A stretch of DNA of 36,648 nt from Indiicoccus explosivorum (GCF_002167005.1 NZ_NHTN01000061.1:1-36648); one strand, 5' to 3'; shown: positions 8,605 through 16,770, counted from the stretch's first letter. Numbers and translations are program-made. Notes: generated by a model not told the origin, from the sequence alone.

Positions 8605-8669
8605 ATTCTAAAGAAGATGGCTGTCTTCGGATAGAAGCAAACGTCATTTTGGTATATGACACTTGTCAT
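8605..8669 (-). promoter_or_regulatory. des promoter with DesR-type palindromic operator
   Basis: On the minus strand TAGAAT (8605-8610) is a good -10, but no proper -35 is present, as expected for an activator-dependent promoter. Upstream sits a perfect palindrome ATGACA-2-TGTCAT (8656-8669), with a further ATGAC half-site at 8643-8647. Relative to a start near 8598 these lie at about -47 and -64, the range in which DesR binds in B. subtilis. The assignment to DesR is inferred from position and context. Confidence 0.6.
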
Positions 8670-8738
8670 GTCTTTCGCTTTCCGGATTGGAGGTGTATAC
8701 TGAATACCAACTCAGAAGATTCAGAAAGGAGCATCTGC

Positions 8739-8978
8739 ATGGAAGGGCTGATTGCGCTGATTCCCGCTGTCATGGCGTTGTCCATCCCGATTGTCGCGAT
8801 TGTGACCGCTCACAAAAGGAGCCTTGAGAAAATAAAGCACGAACGGATCCGGGATGAAATCGAGCTCGAAAAAATGAAGCAGATCAATTATGTAACGGAA
8901 ACCGAAAAACTTCGGCTGGAACTCGAACAGATGAAAATCGGTGACGTGAAGAAAGAACAAAACCTGCTGCTGAAGTAA
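8739..8978 (+). CDS. Small membrane-anchored coiled-coil protein, 79 residues
   Basis: One N-terminal hydrophobic helix (residues about 4-24, LIALIPAVMALSIPIVAIV) is followed by a charged, heptad-like helix (about 27-75, with KIKHERIRDEIELEKMK and LRLELEQMKIG), giving a single-pass anchor with a cytoplasmic coiled coil. It resembles PspB- or LiaI-like small envelope proteins in layout only; I do not recognise the family. The ATG has AAAGGAGCATCTGC upstream. It is divergent from des and shares its intergenic operator region; TATACT at 8696-8701 is a likely -10. It is monocistronic with a terminator right behind it. Confidence 0.75.
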   Translation: MEGLIALIPAVMALSIPIVAIVTAHKRSLEKIKHERIRDEIELEKMKQINYVTETEKLRLELEQMKIGDVKKEQNLLLK

Positions 8979-9010
8979 AAAGCTCTGAAGTCCGCCGACT
9001 CAGAGCTTTT
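8978..9010. terminator. Terminator between the 79-residue membrane protein gene and the M20 gene
   Basis: An 11-bp stem AAAAGCTCTGA / TCAGAGCTTTT, whose inner GTC/GAC can also pair. A and T tracts on both sides allow use by both converging genes. Confidence 0.8.
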
Positions 9011-9056
9011 CTTCATGTGTCCAATGCCTCTTTGCCGGCATCCATCCATGATCCGA

Positions 9057-10163
9057 TCATTTATTGGCTGCCAGTTTCACTGTCTCCGCCAGCACTTTCG
9101 CCCCGTCCGTAAGAGCGGAAGGACTGAAGGTCATATCCGGATGATGGAGACCCGGTCCGAGATCCGCTCCGACACCGACCATGGCCGCTTTGATGCCGGG
9201 ATGTCGGATGGTATAGAAATGGAAGTCATCCCCGCCCGGCGTAACCACTTCATCAGCCAAGCTTTTTTCACCCATTGTCCCGATGATCGCTTCCCGGACG
9301 AGCGCTGCGGCTTCTCCGCTCACTTCCGCAGCCGGAATGTAATCATCGAATGCAAATGAAACGTGCACGCGATAGAGCTTCCCCGTCTCTTCCAGCCCTT
9401 CTGCAATCCGATCCTTCAGCTGTTCAAGCACTTCGTTGGACTGCGCCCGTATATCGATGGCGAACGAGGCACTGCCCGGAATGATGTTCACACTGTCGCC
9501 CCCTGCCTGGAGCTTCGTCAGCTTTGCGGAATACGGCTCATAAGGGGAAAAGTAAAGGGACTTGATGAACTGATGGATGCCGAACAGGGCATCCACTGCA
9601 TTTCTTCCCTGGTGGGGACGCGCTCCGTGCGCATCTTCGCCCGTGATTTTCCCTTTCAGGAACAGGCCGGCTCCGTGATGGATGGCCGGCGCGACTTTCC
9701 CGAGAGGCAGTTCTTCCTGCGGACGCAGATGCACGCCGAACAAATAAATGACATCATCGGCCGCTCCCCGGTCAATAGCGGCCAGCGCGCCGTTCCCCTG
9801 TTCTTCAGCCGGCTGGAAAATGAACCGCACTTTCCGGTTCAGCGTTTCCCGGTGAAGAAGCTCGAGAGCGCCAAGCACCATGGTCATGTTGGCATCGTGA
9901 CCGCAGGAATGGTTCGCCCGGAACACACCGTCCACTTCCTGCCAAAGCGCATCCATATCCGCCCGGAGTGCGATCACTTCTTCCCCTTGCCCGATTTCCG
10001 CAATCAGTCCGGGGACATCGCCGAACAGTCTATACGGGATGTTGTATTCCTCCATAATGGATGCCAGTTTTTTGGTCGTGTCCCATTCCTTGAAGCTGAC
10101 TTCGGGATGTTCGTGGAAGTGGGTGAACCAGGCGTTCAGTTTCTGTTCCAGCATTCCGCTCAC
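9057..10163 (-). CDS. M20D family amidohydrolase / N-acyl-amino-acid deacylase
   Basis: A 368-residue zinc amidohydrolase of the M20D (HipO/AmaA-like) group. It shows the metal-site motifs HSCGHDANM, FQPAEEQGNG and a late LGPGLHHPDM, plus the lid/dimerisation domain in the middle (about residues 170-280, with HGARPHQGRNAVDA). Such enzymes remove acyl groups from N-acyl amino acids or split small amides. Its GTG start overlaps the stop of the epimerase-like gene (GTGA, GGAGGT eight bases upstream), so the two are translationally coupled and probably share a pathway: racemisation of an N-acylated or dipeptide substrate, then hydrolysis. The substrate is not visible from sequence. Confidence 0.82.
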   Translation of the reverse strand: MSGMLEQKLNAWFTHFHEHPEVSFKEWDTTKKLASIMEEYNIPYRLFGDVPGLIAEIGQGEEVIALRADMDALWQEVDGVFRANHSCGHDANMTMVLGALELLHRETLNRKVRFIFQPAEEQGNGALAAIDRGAADDVIYLFGVHLRPQEELPLGKVAPAIHHGAGLFLKGKITGEDAHGARPHQGRNAVDALFGIHQFIKSLYFSPYEPYSAKLTKLQAGGDSVNIIPGSASFAIDIRAQSNEVLEQLKDRIAEGLEETGKLYRVHVSFAFDDYIPAAEVSGEAAALVREAIIGTMGEKSLADEVVTPGGDDFHFYTIRHPGIKAAMVGVGADLGPGLHHPDMTFSPSALTDGAKVLAETVKLAANK

Positions 10164-11284
10164 TTTGCTGCACCTCCGATCTCCATACGGGCGACGGTCA
10201 GCTTTTCAAGCTGGGATTCATCGATTTCAATACCGAGACCAGGCTGACCGGACAGCCGGACGAATGGCAGTTCATAGTGAAGATTCCCGATTTCTTCTGT
10301 GAACAGCAGCGGTCCGGTCAATTCGGTGCTGCCGATGTTCGTCCTCGCCAACGCCACGTGGTAACCGGCTGCCGAACCGACAGAGGACTCCACCATCGAA
10401 CCGATCTGGCAGGTGATGCCGGCCGCTTCTGCCGTCTTTGCCATCGCTGCAGCCGGGTAAATCCCTCCGCACTTCATCAGTTTGATATTCACAGCATCAG
10501 CCGCCCGCTGCCGGATGATTTCAAGAAGATCATCCATGGAATGGAGCGTTTCATCCGCCATGACCGGTACCGCTGTCTTCGTCCGGATTTCCGCAAGTCC
10601 GGCAATGTCTCCAATCCGGATCGGCTGTTCCACCCAGGAAATGGCGAGAGGTTCGAGCTGCCGGATGAGGGAAGCAGCCATTCCGGGAGATTTCCAGCCT
10701 TGATTGACGTCCACCCGGATCTGTACGTCCTTTCCGACTGCCTGCCGGACAGCCGCAATCCGTTCGACGTCAAGCTGGGGATGGCCTTGGCCGACTTTCA
10801 GTTTTAAGGAAACATAGCCTTCAGCAAGCGCCCGTTCCGCTTTTTCGGCCATCACCCGGGGCTCTTCGATGCTGAGGACTTTCGGATAAGTGAGCGCTTC
10901 CTTCGCTTTTCCGCCGATCAGGTTATAAACGGGCTGTCCCGCCGCTTTCCCCATCAAATCATAGCAGGCGATGTCGACCGCCGCTTTGGCAGCCGGATTC
11001 CGGATCAGGACTGAATCCATTTTCTGATGGATCGCTTCGATATTGAACGGATCCATACCGATGACCGCCGGCAGAAGCACATCTTTCAAGACCGCCGCCG
11101 CGGCTGCCGCGCTCTCACCGGTCACATGTTCATCCGGCACCGCTTCCCCATAACCTATGAGCCCTGTGTCGGTCTCCAGCTCGAGGATGACTGCCGGCAT
11201 TTCCGGGTATGTCGCATACGAAATGATGAAAGGCTCCTTCAGTGGAAATTCAACTGATCGGATCACCGCTTTTTTGATTTTCAT
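10160..11284 (-). CDS. Enolase-superfamily dipeptide epimerase / N-acylamino acid racemase (YkfB-like)
   Basis: A 374-residue MR-MLE family enzyme with an N-terminal capping domain (about 1-125) and a (beta/alpha)7 barrel. Catalytic and metal residues line up with B. subtilis L-Ala-D/L-Glu epimerase: Lys161-x-Lys163 in SLKLKVG, Asp192 in VDVNQGW, Glu219 in VEQPI, Asp244 in ADE and Lys268 in NIKLMKCGG. The residues at 321 and 323, which in the B. subtilis dipeptide epimerase are Asp (DxD) and bind the dipeptide ammonium group, are Glu and Thr here (STELTGPLL), so the substrate may lack a free alpha-amino group. It lies between the TrkA_C gene (15-base gap) and the overlapping M20 gene. Confidence 0.82.
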   Translation of the reverse strand: MKIKKAVIRSVEFPLKEPFIISYATYPEMPAVILELETDTGLIGYGEAVPDEHVTGESAAAAAAVLKDVLLPAVIGMDPFNIEAIHQKMDSVLIRNPAAKAAVDIACYDLMGKAAGQPVYNLIGGKAKEALTYPKVLSIEEPRVMAEKAERALAEGYVSLKLKVGQGHPQLDVERIAAVRQAVGKDVQIRVDVNQGWKSPGMAASLIRQLEPLAISWVEQPIRIGDIAGLAEIRTKTAVPVMADETLHSMDDLLEIIRQRAADAVNIKLMKCGGIYPAAAMAKTAEAAGITCQIGSMVESSVGSAAGYHVALARTNIGSTELTGPLLFTEEIGNLHYELPFVRLSGQPGLGIEIDESQLEKLTVARMEIGGAAK

Positions 11285-11299
11285 CTAAACGCCCCTTTT

Positions 11300-12004
11300 C
11301 TAAGGATTTATAGCGCTGCTCTGCCTGATCAGGTGCTCTGAAAGTGCTCCTTCGAATTTTCTCCGGATCGCCGATTCATCGCCGAATACCATCACTTTGT
11401 CACCTGCCCGCAGTTTTTCTTCCCACAGGGATTTCCGCACGACGTGATCCCCCCGTTCAATAAACAGCAGATTCATGTACTCTTCCCCCTCGATCAGCTT
11501 CCGGCATGGAAATCCTTCGTATTTCGACCCCTCTTCGATATCCACGACCATGACAGCATCCCCCTCTCCAAGCGCCAGGATTTCCTTGAGGGGCCAATCC
11601 TCCAGATTGAACTGGGCATCCATGTCATGTTCGAACCGCTTTTGCAGGACCCTCATCATCCGTTTGCTTCTGAATACGATCAGAATGGTGAATAAAACCG
11701 CGATCCCCACGGACAGCGCGCCGATCCGCATATCGTTCGACAGAAGGGACGCAATCGACGAAATGATGACCGCGAGGGAAAAGTACCCGAACAGAATCAT
11801 CACGGCGCTGATTCTTCTGCGGATCGGATGATCGATGACCAGAGCCGATTCATCTGTCGTGTATCCGGTGCCGGTCAGCATGGAGATGGCTTGGAAACGG
11901 GCCACTTCCTTCTCAAGCCCCGTCGCCCGGAACAGAAGGACGGCAATCTCGATGACAAGTCCCATAATGGTCGCGTACAGCACAATAAACAGTAAATTGA
12001 TCAT
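11300..12004 (-). CDS. Membrane protein with C-terminal TrkA_C (RCK_C) domain
   Basis: A 234-residue protein with three predicted transmembrane helices (about residues 2-24, 64-88 and 94-115); between the first two lies a conserved-looking loop ISMLTGTGYTTDESALV. The C-terminal ~90 residues form a TrkA_C ligand-binding fold (VMVVDIEEGSKYEGFPCRKL, LRAGDKVMVFGDE). Such domains bind small ligands such as cyclic dinucleotides or nucleotides and gate K+ or other ion transport; no pore or RCK_N domain is present here. The ATG at 12004 is seven bases from GGGAGG; ATG two codons earlier is too close and longer forms lack a binding site. First gene of a probable operon with the epimerase and M20 genes. 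Confidence 0.75.
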   Translation of the reverse strand: MINLLFIVLYATIMGLVIEIAVLLFRATGLEKEVARFQAISMLTGTGYTTDESALVIDHPIRRRISAVMILFGYFSLAVIISSIASLLSNDMRIGALSVGIAVLFTILIVFRSKRMMRVLQKRFEHDMDAQFNLEDWPLKEILALGEGDAVMVVDIEEGSKYEGFPCRKLIEGEEYMNLLFIERGDHVVRKSLWEEKLRAGDKVMVFGDESAIRRKFEGALSEHLIRQSSAINP

Positions 12005-12106
12005 GCGCATTCCTCCCGAAGGCCAGAATACTTCCTGAAGTTGCAGAGTCCCTGAACTATTCATTACAATTAACTATAGTACCAGAAAATTAAGGAGGCT
12101 GGCAGA

Positions 12107-13045
12107 TTGGAAACCATATCAATGCACAAAGGCAGCTGGCGCTGGGCTCGGATCGACCTTGAAGCCGGGGAGCACGGCTCCGATGTGCCGGGCCTGCCTG
12201 ATCCGTGTATCGACTGGCTGTCTTCAGTCTCGGCCGGTGACAATCAGAACTTGGAGATGGAGACGACCGAAGAAGGAAAGGAAGCCGTATGGGGCTCTGT
12301 CATTTATTATCAGGACGTGGAGAAAAGAGAGAACAAGAAAGTGTTCCAGTATATCCTCACACATGATCTCCTGGTTACGGATCCCATCGATTTCGACCGG
12401 CTTTACCGGCTGAAGGGTTCAGAAGTGATGCAGAAACTGGATCACGCGGAAACGGCGATCGAAGGGTTCATGATCTTACTTGGCGAGACGGTCGCTTCCT
12501 TCCTTAAAGATATCGACGGGTTTGAAAACCGGATGCACGACCTGCTCTGGCAGATCAAAGAGCAAAACAACGAGAACGTGCTGGAACGGATCATGGAGAA
12601 CCGCCATGAGATTCTGGTGTGGAAAAATCTGATCATTCCGATTATTGAAGTGAAAGATGCCATGCTGGAAGCGTTCGGCGATGAAGTGTCAGACGGCAGG
12701 AATTACACCCGGACATGCCGGCGCATCAACCGCTGCCTGGAAATCATCGAGCAATACGATGACGAAATCCGGCAGATGACCGACCTCGAAACGGTCCTCT
12801 CTTCATACCGCGGAAACGAGATCGTCAAAACCTTGACCGTCATCACCCTCCTGTTCACTCCACTTGCCGCCTGGGGAGCGTTATGGGGAATGAACTTCGA
12901 GGTGATGCCGGAGCTGAAGTGGCAATTCGGATACCTTTTCGCCATCTTAATTATAATCGCCACAACTGCCTGGCTGTACGTTTATCTCAAACAGAAAAAC
13001 TGGATCGGCGACGTGCTCCGCAGTCCGAAAGGCAGGAAATTTTAA
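12107..13045 (+). CDS. corA: CorA-family Mg2+/divalent cation transporter
   Basis: A 312-residue CorA family protein: a large cytoplasmic N-terminal funnel domain, a long helical stalk (about residues 105-240) and two C-terminal transmembrane helices. The signature GMN lies at residues 261-263 at the end of TM1 (AAWGALWGMNFEVMPEL), with a basic C-terminus. It is expected to form a pentameric Mg2+ (or Co2+/Ni2+) channel. It begins with TTG at 12107, eight bases after AAGGAGG; no better ATG exists (the next is five codons in, without a site). Divergent from the TrkA_C gene; TATAGT around 12076 may be its -10. Confidence 0.88.
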   Translation: METISMHKGSWRWARIDLEAGEHGSDVPGLPDPCIDWLSSVSAGDNQNLEMETTEEGKEAVWGSVIYYQDVEKRENKKVFQYILTHDLLVTDPIDFDRLYRLKGSEVMQKLDHAETAIEGFMILLGETVASFLKDIDGFENRMHDLLWQIKEQNNENVLERIMENRHEILVWKNLIIPIIEVKDAMLEAFGDEVSDGRNYTRTCRRINRCLEIIEQYDDEIRQMTDLETVLSSYRGNEIVKTLTVITLLFTPLAAWGALWGMNFEVMPELKWQFGYLFAILIIIATTAWLYVYLKQKNWIGDVLRSPKGRKF

Positions 13046-13078
13046 AAACAGGCCGCCCATTGACGGGCGGCCTGTTTT
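13045..13078. terminator. Bidirectional terminator between corA and the ZIP-like gene
   Basis: A 14-bp perfect stem AAAACAGGCCGCCC / GGGCGGCCTGTTTT with loop ATTGAC. It serves both converging genes and starts inside the corA stop codon. Confidence 0.9.
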
Positions 13079-13084
13079 AAAATT

Positions 13085-13819
13085 TCAAAGTAAAAATAAC
13101 AGAATGGAATAACCTGCAAGTCCTGAGAAAAACGCACCGAAGCTGCTCGCCCGTTCGTCCGGCAGTTCTTCCTTCATGACGTTCAACACAACACTCCCCG
13201 CAATGAAGGCGGTCAGGAACGAAATGATTAAATCATGAACTTCCGTCACAGTGCCGGTAAGCCAGCCGATGAAGATGGCCGCCGTAAGCAAGTATCTTCC
13301 GAATCGATCGTAATCTTCTTTGTGGGTCGCCCGGAGTCCCCGGTCATTTGAAATGAAGTGGACACCCATCGCAATGAAAAAGAACATCATGCTCCATCCG
13401 TCGGTGAATTCTTCACGGATGAGCAAGTAGCCGATCAGTGCATTATAGACAGCGAACGAAGAGATGTGGATCCAAAAAACCCCACTCTCCGACTTGCGTT
13501 CATCCGCTTCTTCATTGTGGCGCTTTGACCGTTTGACCAGCTGCTCCAATCCATAAAATATCGCGAGTCCGAGCATGGCGATGAGGTAAATGTGATGTTC
13601 AAAAAAGCTCAGGAATCCGTTCTCGATTTCACCCCGCAACGCTTCCTGGAACTCGCTGAGTTCAGGCAATAAATGCAGAAAAACATATGCCACCGCGATT
13701 CCGCCGCCAATCGATAAAAACCGGCTCCTCGGGACCACACTGAGAAAGGTCATTTTTTTTGCCAACAAGTGGATTGCCATCAGGCCAATTACAAAAACCA
13801 GGCTCAGCCAGAAAAACAT
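13085..13819 (-). CDS. ZIP-like multi-pass membrane protein
   Basis: A 244-residue membrane protein with about seven or eight hydrophobic helices and a short charged loop (KRSKRHNEEADERKSES, about residues 95-111). The C-terminal part VHDLIISFLTAFIAGSVVLN followed by MKEELP and the N-terminal YVFLHLLPEL resemble the layout of ZIP-type metal transporters, but the canonical HNxPEG and HExPHE metal motifs are absent. So a metal transport role is not shown; this may be a diverged, non-transporting relative. The ATG follows AGGGGGAAAGTCT. It stands alone, facing corA. Confidence 0.65.
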   Translation of the reverse strand: MFFWLSLVFVIGLMAIHLLAKKMTFLSVVPRSRFLSIGGGIAVAYVFLHLLPELSEFQEALRGEIENGFLSFFEHHIYLIAMLGLAIFYGLEQLVKRSKRHNEEADERKSESGVFWIHISSFAVYNALIGYLLIREEFTDGWSMMFFFIAMGVHFISNDRGLRATHKEDYDRFGRYLLTAAIFIGWLTGTVTEVHDLIISFLTAFIAGSVVLNVMKEELPDERASSFGAFFSGLAGYSILLFLL

Positions 13820-13846
13820 AGACTTTCCCCTTCCTCTATGAGAACT

Positions 13847-13881
13847 AAAAAGCAGGTGAGGAGCCGGAGCTGCCCACCTGC
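13847..13881 (-). terminator. Terminator after wrbA
   Basis: On the minus strand a 7-bp stem GCAGGTG / CACCTGC with a 16-base loop is followed by TTTTTAG. It lies just beyond the wrbA stop and before the ZIP-like gene start. Confidence 0.6.
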
Positions 13882-13894
13882 CCTGTCTTTTCTG

Positions 13895-14518
13895 TTATCC
13901 GTTAAGCCCTTTTTTCACCCAGCCGGCGACTTCGAGCGTGCGGCGGGTCTGGACACCGACCGCTTCCTTCACTTCCGGTGCGCCGACCATTTCACCTTCC
14001 TGCGTGACGCTTGCGCTCGTGCCGTACGGATTACCGCCGGCCGCGAACAGTTTCGGATCCGTATAGCCAGGTGAAGCCACGATGGCACCCCAGTGGTACA
14101 TCGTCGTATAAAGCGACAGAATGGTCGCTTCCTGACCGCCGTGCGGGTTTTGAGCTGATGACATGGCGCTGACCACTTTGTTGGCAAGCTTGCCCTGAGC
14201 CCATGCGCCGCCAGCCGTATCGAAGAACTGCTTCATTTGGGCGGCCATGTTTCCGAAACGGGTCGGAACACTGAAAATGATGGCATCCGCTTCGACCATA
14301 TCATCCACTGTCGCAGTCGGAACATCCGTCGTCGCTTTATAATGCGCATGCCAAGCCGGATTGGACTCGATCGCCGACAGCGGGGCAAGTTCCGGCACCT
14401 TCAGCAATTTCACTTCAGCGCCGGCAGCTTCAGCGGCTTCCCGCGCCCACTGCGCAAATTGATAGTTCGTACCTGTCGAACTGTAATAAATAATCGCCAG
14501 TTTCACTTTGTCTCCCAT
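13895..14518 (-). CDS. wrbA: NAD(P)H:quinone oxidoreductase, WrbA family
   Basis: A 207-residue flavodoxin-like protein of the type IV quinone reductase (WrbA) family. The FMN phosphate loop YYSSTGTNYQFA is at about residues 9-20; further flavin contacts are SVPTRFGNMAAQMKQF and the WrbA insertion SAQNPHGGQEATILS; the tail ends in the typical YGTSASV ... YVAEA-like region (here GAPEVKEAVGVQTRR). It is expected to reduce quinones by two electrons, limiting oxidative stress. The ATG at 14518 follows AAAAGGAGCGATCGT; a 14-codon upstream extension has no site. A SigB-type promoter lies 67 bases upstream. Confidence 0.9.
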   Translation of the reverse strand: MGDKVKLAIIYYSSTGTNYQFAQWAREAAEAAGAEVKLLKVPELAPLSAIESNPAWHAHYKATTDVPTATVDDMVEADAIIFSVPTRFGNMAAQMKQFFDTAGGAWAQGKLANKVVSAMSSAQNPHGGQEATILSLYTTMYHWGAIVASPGYTDPKLFAAGGNPYGTSASVTQEGEMVGAPEVKEAVGVQTRRTLEVAGWVKKGLNG

Positions 14519-14584
14519 ACGATCGCTCCTTTTCTGATTAGCATTTTGTCCTGAATTCAAGATGTACGATTGTCATTATCCGGT

Positions 14585-14610
14585 ATTCCCTTCCGGTTCC
14601 AGAGATAAAC
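14585..14610 (-). promoter_or_regulatory. SigB-type promoter for wrbA
   Basis: On the minus strand GTTTAT (14605-14610), a 14-base spacer and GGGAAT (14585-14590) fit the SigB consensus. It sits in the only gap before wrbA, about 60 bases from its start codon. Confidence 0.55.
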
Positions 14611-14624
14611 CCGGAAAAAAGCTT

Positions 14625-16262
14625 TTATGAATTGCCTGCCAGTTCAGCGGATTGCTCCCGCAGCTTGAATTTCTGGATTTTCCCCGACGCCGTCATCGGG
14701 TACTCATCAGTGAATTCCACGTATTTCGGAATTTTGTGGTGAGAGATTTTCCCTCTGCAATAGTCTTTCAATTCTTCAGAAGTCAATTCCTCCCCATTTT
14801 TCAGGATGACCCAGGCCATCAGTTCCTCGCCGTATTTTTCGTCCGGCACCCCGACCACCTGGACGTCCTGGACTGCCGGGTGCTGGTACAGGAATTCCTC
14901 GACTTCCCGCGGATAAATGTTCTCGCCTCCGCGGATGACCATATCCTTGATCCGTCCTGTCACCGCAATGTACCCGTCTTCATCTTCCACTGCGATATCG
15001 CCGGTGTGCAGCCAGCCGTCCGGATCGATGGCTTCCCGTGTCGCTTCTTCGTTTTTATAGTAGCCTTTCATAATCAAATAACCGCGCGTGCACAGCTCAC
15101 CCGGTGTGCCAGCCGGCACTTCCTCTCCTGATGCCGGGTCGATGATCTTTACTTCGACATCCGGATGCGGTTTGCCGACCGTCGACACCCGTTTCTCGAT
15201 CGGGTCATCCGCTGTCGTCTGCGTGATGACCGGCGACGATTCCGTCTGGCCGTACGCGATGGTGATTTCAGTTGCGCCCATGTCATTGATGACTTTTTTC
15301 ATTACTTCAATCGGACACGGCGAACCCGCCATAATGCCCGTGCGGAGTGTCGACGTATCGAATGATTCGTACTCCGGGTGGTTCAATTCGGCGATGAACA
15401 TCGTCGGCACACCGTGGAGACCGGTGCATTTTTCGTCCTGCACCATCTGCAGCACTTTCTTCGGCTCGAACTGCTCGGTCAGCACCATCGTTGTGCTGTG
15501 GGTCACAGCCGCCATCGTGCCGAGAACACAGCCGAAACAGTGGAAAAACGGCACCGGGATGCACAGCCGGTCATGTTCCGTCAGCCGCATATAATCCCCG
15601 TTGCGCTGCCCATTATTGACGACGTTGATGTGCGTCAGCATGACCCCTTTCGGAAACCCCGTCGTGCCGGATGTATACTGGATATTGATGACATCGTCCG
15701 GGTCCATCGAACGGTATCGCTCTTCCAGCACTTCTTCAGTCACTTGTTCAGCGAATGCTTCGAACTCGCTCCACGTATAAATGCCCGGATAACTGTTGTC
15801 ACTCATGACGATGACCCGCTTGAGATGAGGCAATTTCCCGCTCGACACTGCGCCTTTTTCAGCCGATGCCAATTCCGGCACGACTTCATTCAGCACGTCG
15901 ATATAGTTCGTTCCTTTGAACTCTTCCCCGAGGATGAGCGTCGTCGCATCCGACTGCTTCAGCAAATACTCCAGCTCGGCCGCTTGGTAATTCGTATTGA
16001 CCGTTACGAGCACACCGCCCATCTTGCCGGTCGCGAACTGGCTCAGCAGCCACTCCCGTTTGTTATCGGACCAAATGGCGACATGTTCCCCTTTTTCAAT
16101 TCCGATCCCCATGAAAGCCCGGGCCAGCCGGTCCGTCTCTTCATCGAATTCCTTGTACGTTTTCCGGATGCCGTGTTCCGGATACACATATGCTTCCGTC
16201 TCCGGATGCTTCGCTGCCTGGTCCCGCAGCACTTCCCCCACTGTCTGGCGCACTATTGCCAT
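14625..16262 (-). CDS. yngI: AMP-dependent acyl-CoA synthetase (YngI-like)
   Basis: A 545-residue ANL-superfamily adenylate-forming ligase, close in length to B. subtilis YngI. The core motifs are complete: YTSGTTGFPKG (ATP phosphate loop, about residues 197-207), YGQTESSP (A5), the hinge region with DGWLHTGDIAVEDEDGY and GRIKDMVIRGGENIYP, and the A10 catalytic Lys in PMTASGKIQKFKLRE. It should activate a medium- or short-chain, perhaps branched, fatty acid to its CoA thioester. The ATG at 16262 (MAIVRQTVGEVL) follows GGGGGATTGGAC; an 11-codon extension upstream is not needed. Acyl specificity cannot be read. Confidence 0.88.
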   Translation of the reverse strand: MAIVRQTVGEVLRDQAAKHPETEAYVYPEHGIRKTYKEFDEETDRLARAFMGIGIEKGEHVAIWSDNKREWLLSQFATGKMGGVLVTVNTNYQAAELEYLLKQSDATTLILGEEFKGTNYIDVLNEVVPELASAEKGAVSSGKLPHLKRVIVMSDNSYPGIYTWSEFEAFAEQVTEEVLEERYRSMDPDDVINIQYTSGTTGFPKGVMLTHINVVNNGQRNGDYMRLTEHDRLCIPVPFFHCFGCVLGTMAAVTHSTTMVLTEQFEPKKVLQMVQDEKCTGLHGVPTMFIAELNHPEYESFDTSTLRTGIMAGSPCPIEVMKKVINDMGATEITIAYGQTESSPVITQTTADDPIEKRVSTVGKPHPDVEVKIIDPASGEEVPAGTPGELCTRGYLIMKGYYKNEEATREAIDPDGWLHTGDIAVEDEDGYIAVTGRIKDMVIRGGENIYPREVEEFLYQHPAVQDVQVVGVPDEKYGEELMAWVILKNGEELTSEELKDYCRGKISHHKIPKYVEFTDEYPMTASGKIQKFKLREQSAELAGNS

Positions 16263-16321
16263 GTCCAATCCCCCATTTCTTGAAATCGCTTCCACTCCAT
16301 ATTATCACAGTATTCTGAACA

Positions 16322-16352
16322 GAAAAATAGACTGCCGGATTTCCCGGCAGTC
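16322..16352 (-). terminator. Terminator after the 139-residue hypothetical gene
   Basis: A 9-bp perfect stem GACTGCCGG / CCGGCAGTC with a 5-base loop, followed on the minus strand by TATTTTTC. The stop codon lies in the first arm. Confidence 0.82.
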
Positions 16353-16770
16353 AAGGTCGGTTTCTGTTCGGTTCGGTTTCCGCTTCTTTTTTGAACGCTT
16401 CACGCACGTAGCGTTTAGCCGGATCGAGCGTGAATTCGAATCCGCTCGTGTCCAAATTGTTCTCGAGGTAATAAAGCTGGCTTTCTTCTGCGGAGTCGGA
16501 CGTGATTTCAAAAAGCGTATTGATCGCTAGAATCCCGCTGTTCGTGGCCATTGGGACAGGAGTGCCTTCCTCATGTTTTTGGCGGACGGCTGACATCCCG
16601 TTAATATACTCTTTTTCTTCCAGCTCCCGCATGATGCGGCCGTATTTCTCTTCGCCGATCTCCTTTTCCAGCCGGCTGTCGAGCGCTTCAATTTCTTCTT
16701 TTGATGCCCCTAAATAGTATTGGGCATAATAAGCGAGCAGGACCTGTTCCGTCTCCTCCAGTTTTTTCAT
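16351..16770 (-). CDS. Hypothetical protein, 139 residues, winged-helix-like N-terminus
   Basis: A soluble acidic protein. Residues 1-60 form helices ending in MRELEEKEYINGMSAV, a pattern like a winged-helix DNA-binding unit or a small phage-type YjcQ domain; residues 85-125 are variable and end in a basic, Glu-rich tail. I do not recognise the family with confidence. The ATG follows GGAGGGGTAGAG, a strong site. It is monocistronic with its own terminator and diverges from the ABC-2 exporter operon. Confidence 0.7.
   Translation of the reverse strand: MKKLEETEQVLLAYYAQYYLGASKEEIEALDSRLEKEIGEEKYGRIMRELEEKEYINGMSAVRQKHEEGTPVPMATNSGILAINTLFEITSDSAEESQLYYLENNLDTSGFEFTLDPAKRYVREAFKKEAETEPNRNRP

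Noticed and set aside
14595..14615. Hairpin-like TTCCGG/CCGGAA between yngI and wrbA as a terminator
   Set aside because: There is no T tract on either strand in the right place, and the SigB-type promoter explains the segment better.
15378..16283. 301-codon plus-strand frame opposite the acyl-CoA synthetase gene, and similar long antisense frames opposite the M20, Des and fumC genes
   Set aside because: These are shadows caused by high GC and codon bias of the real genes; compositions are His/Arg/Phe-rich without family likeness.
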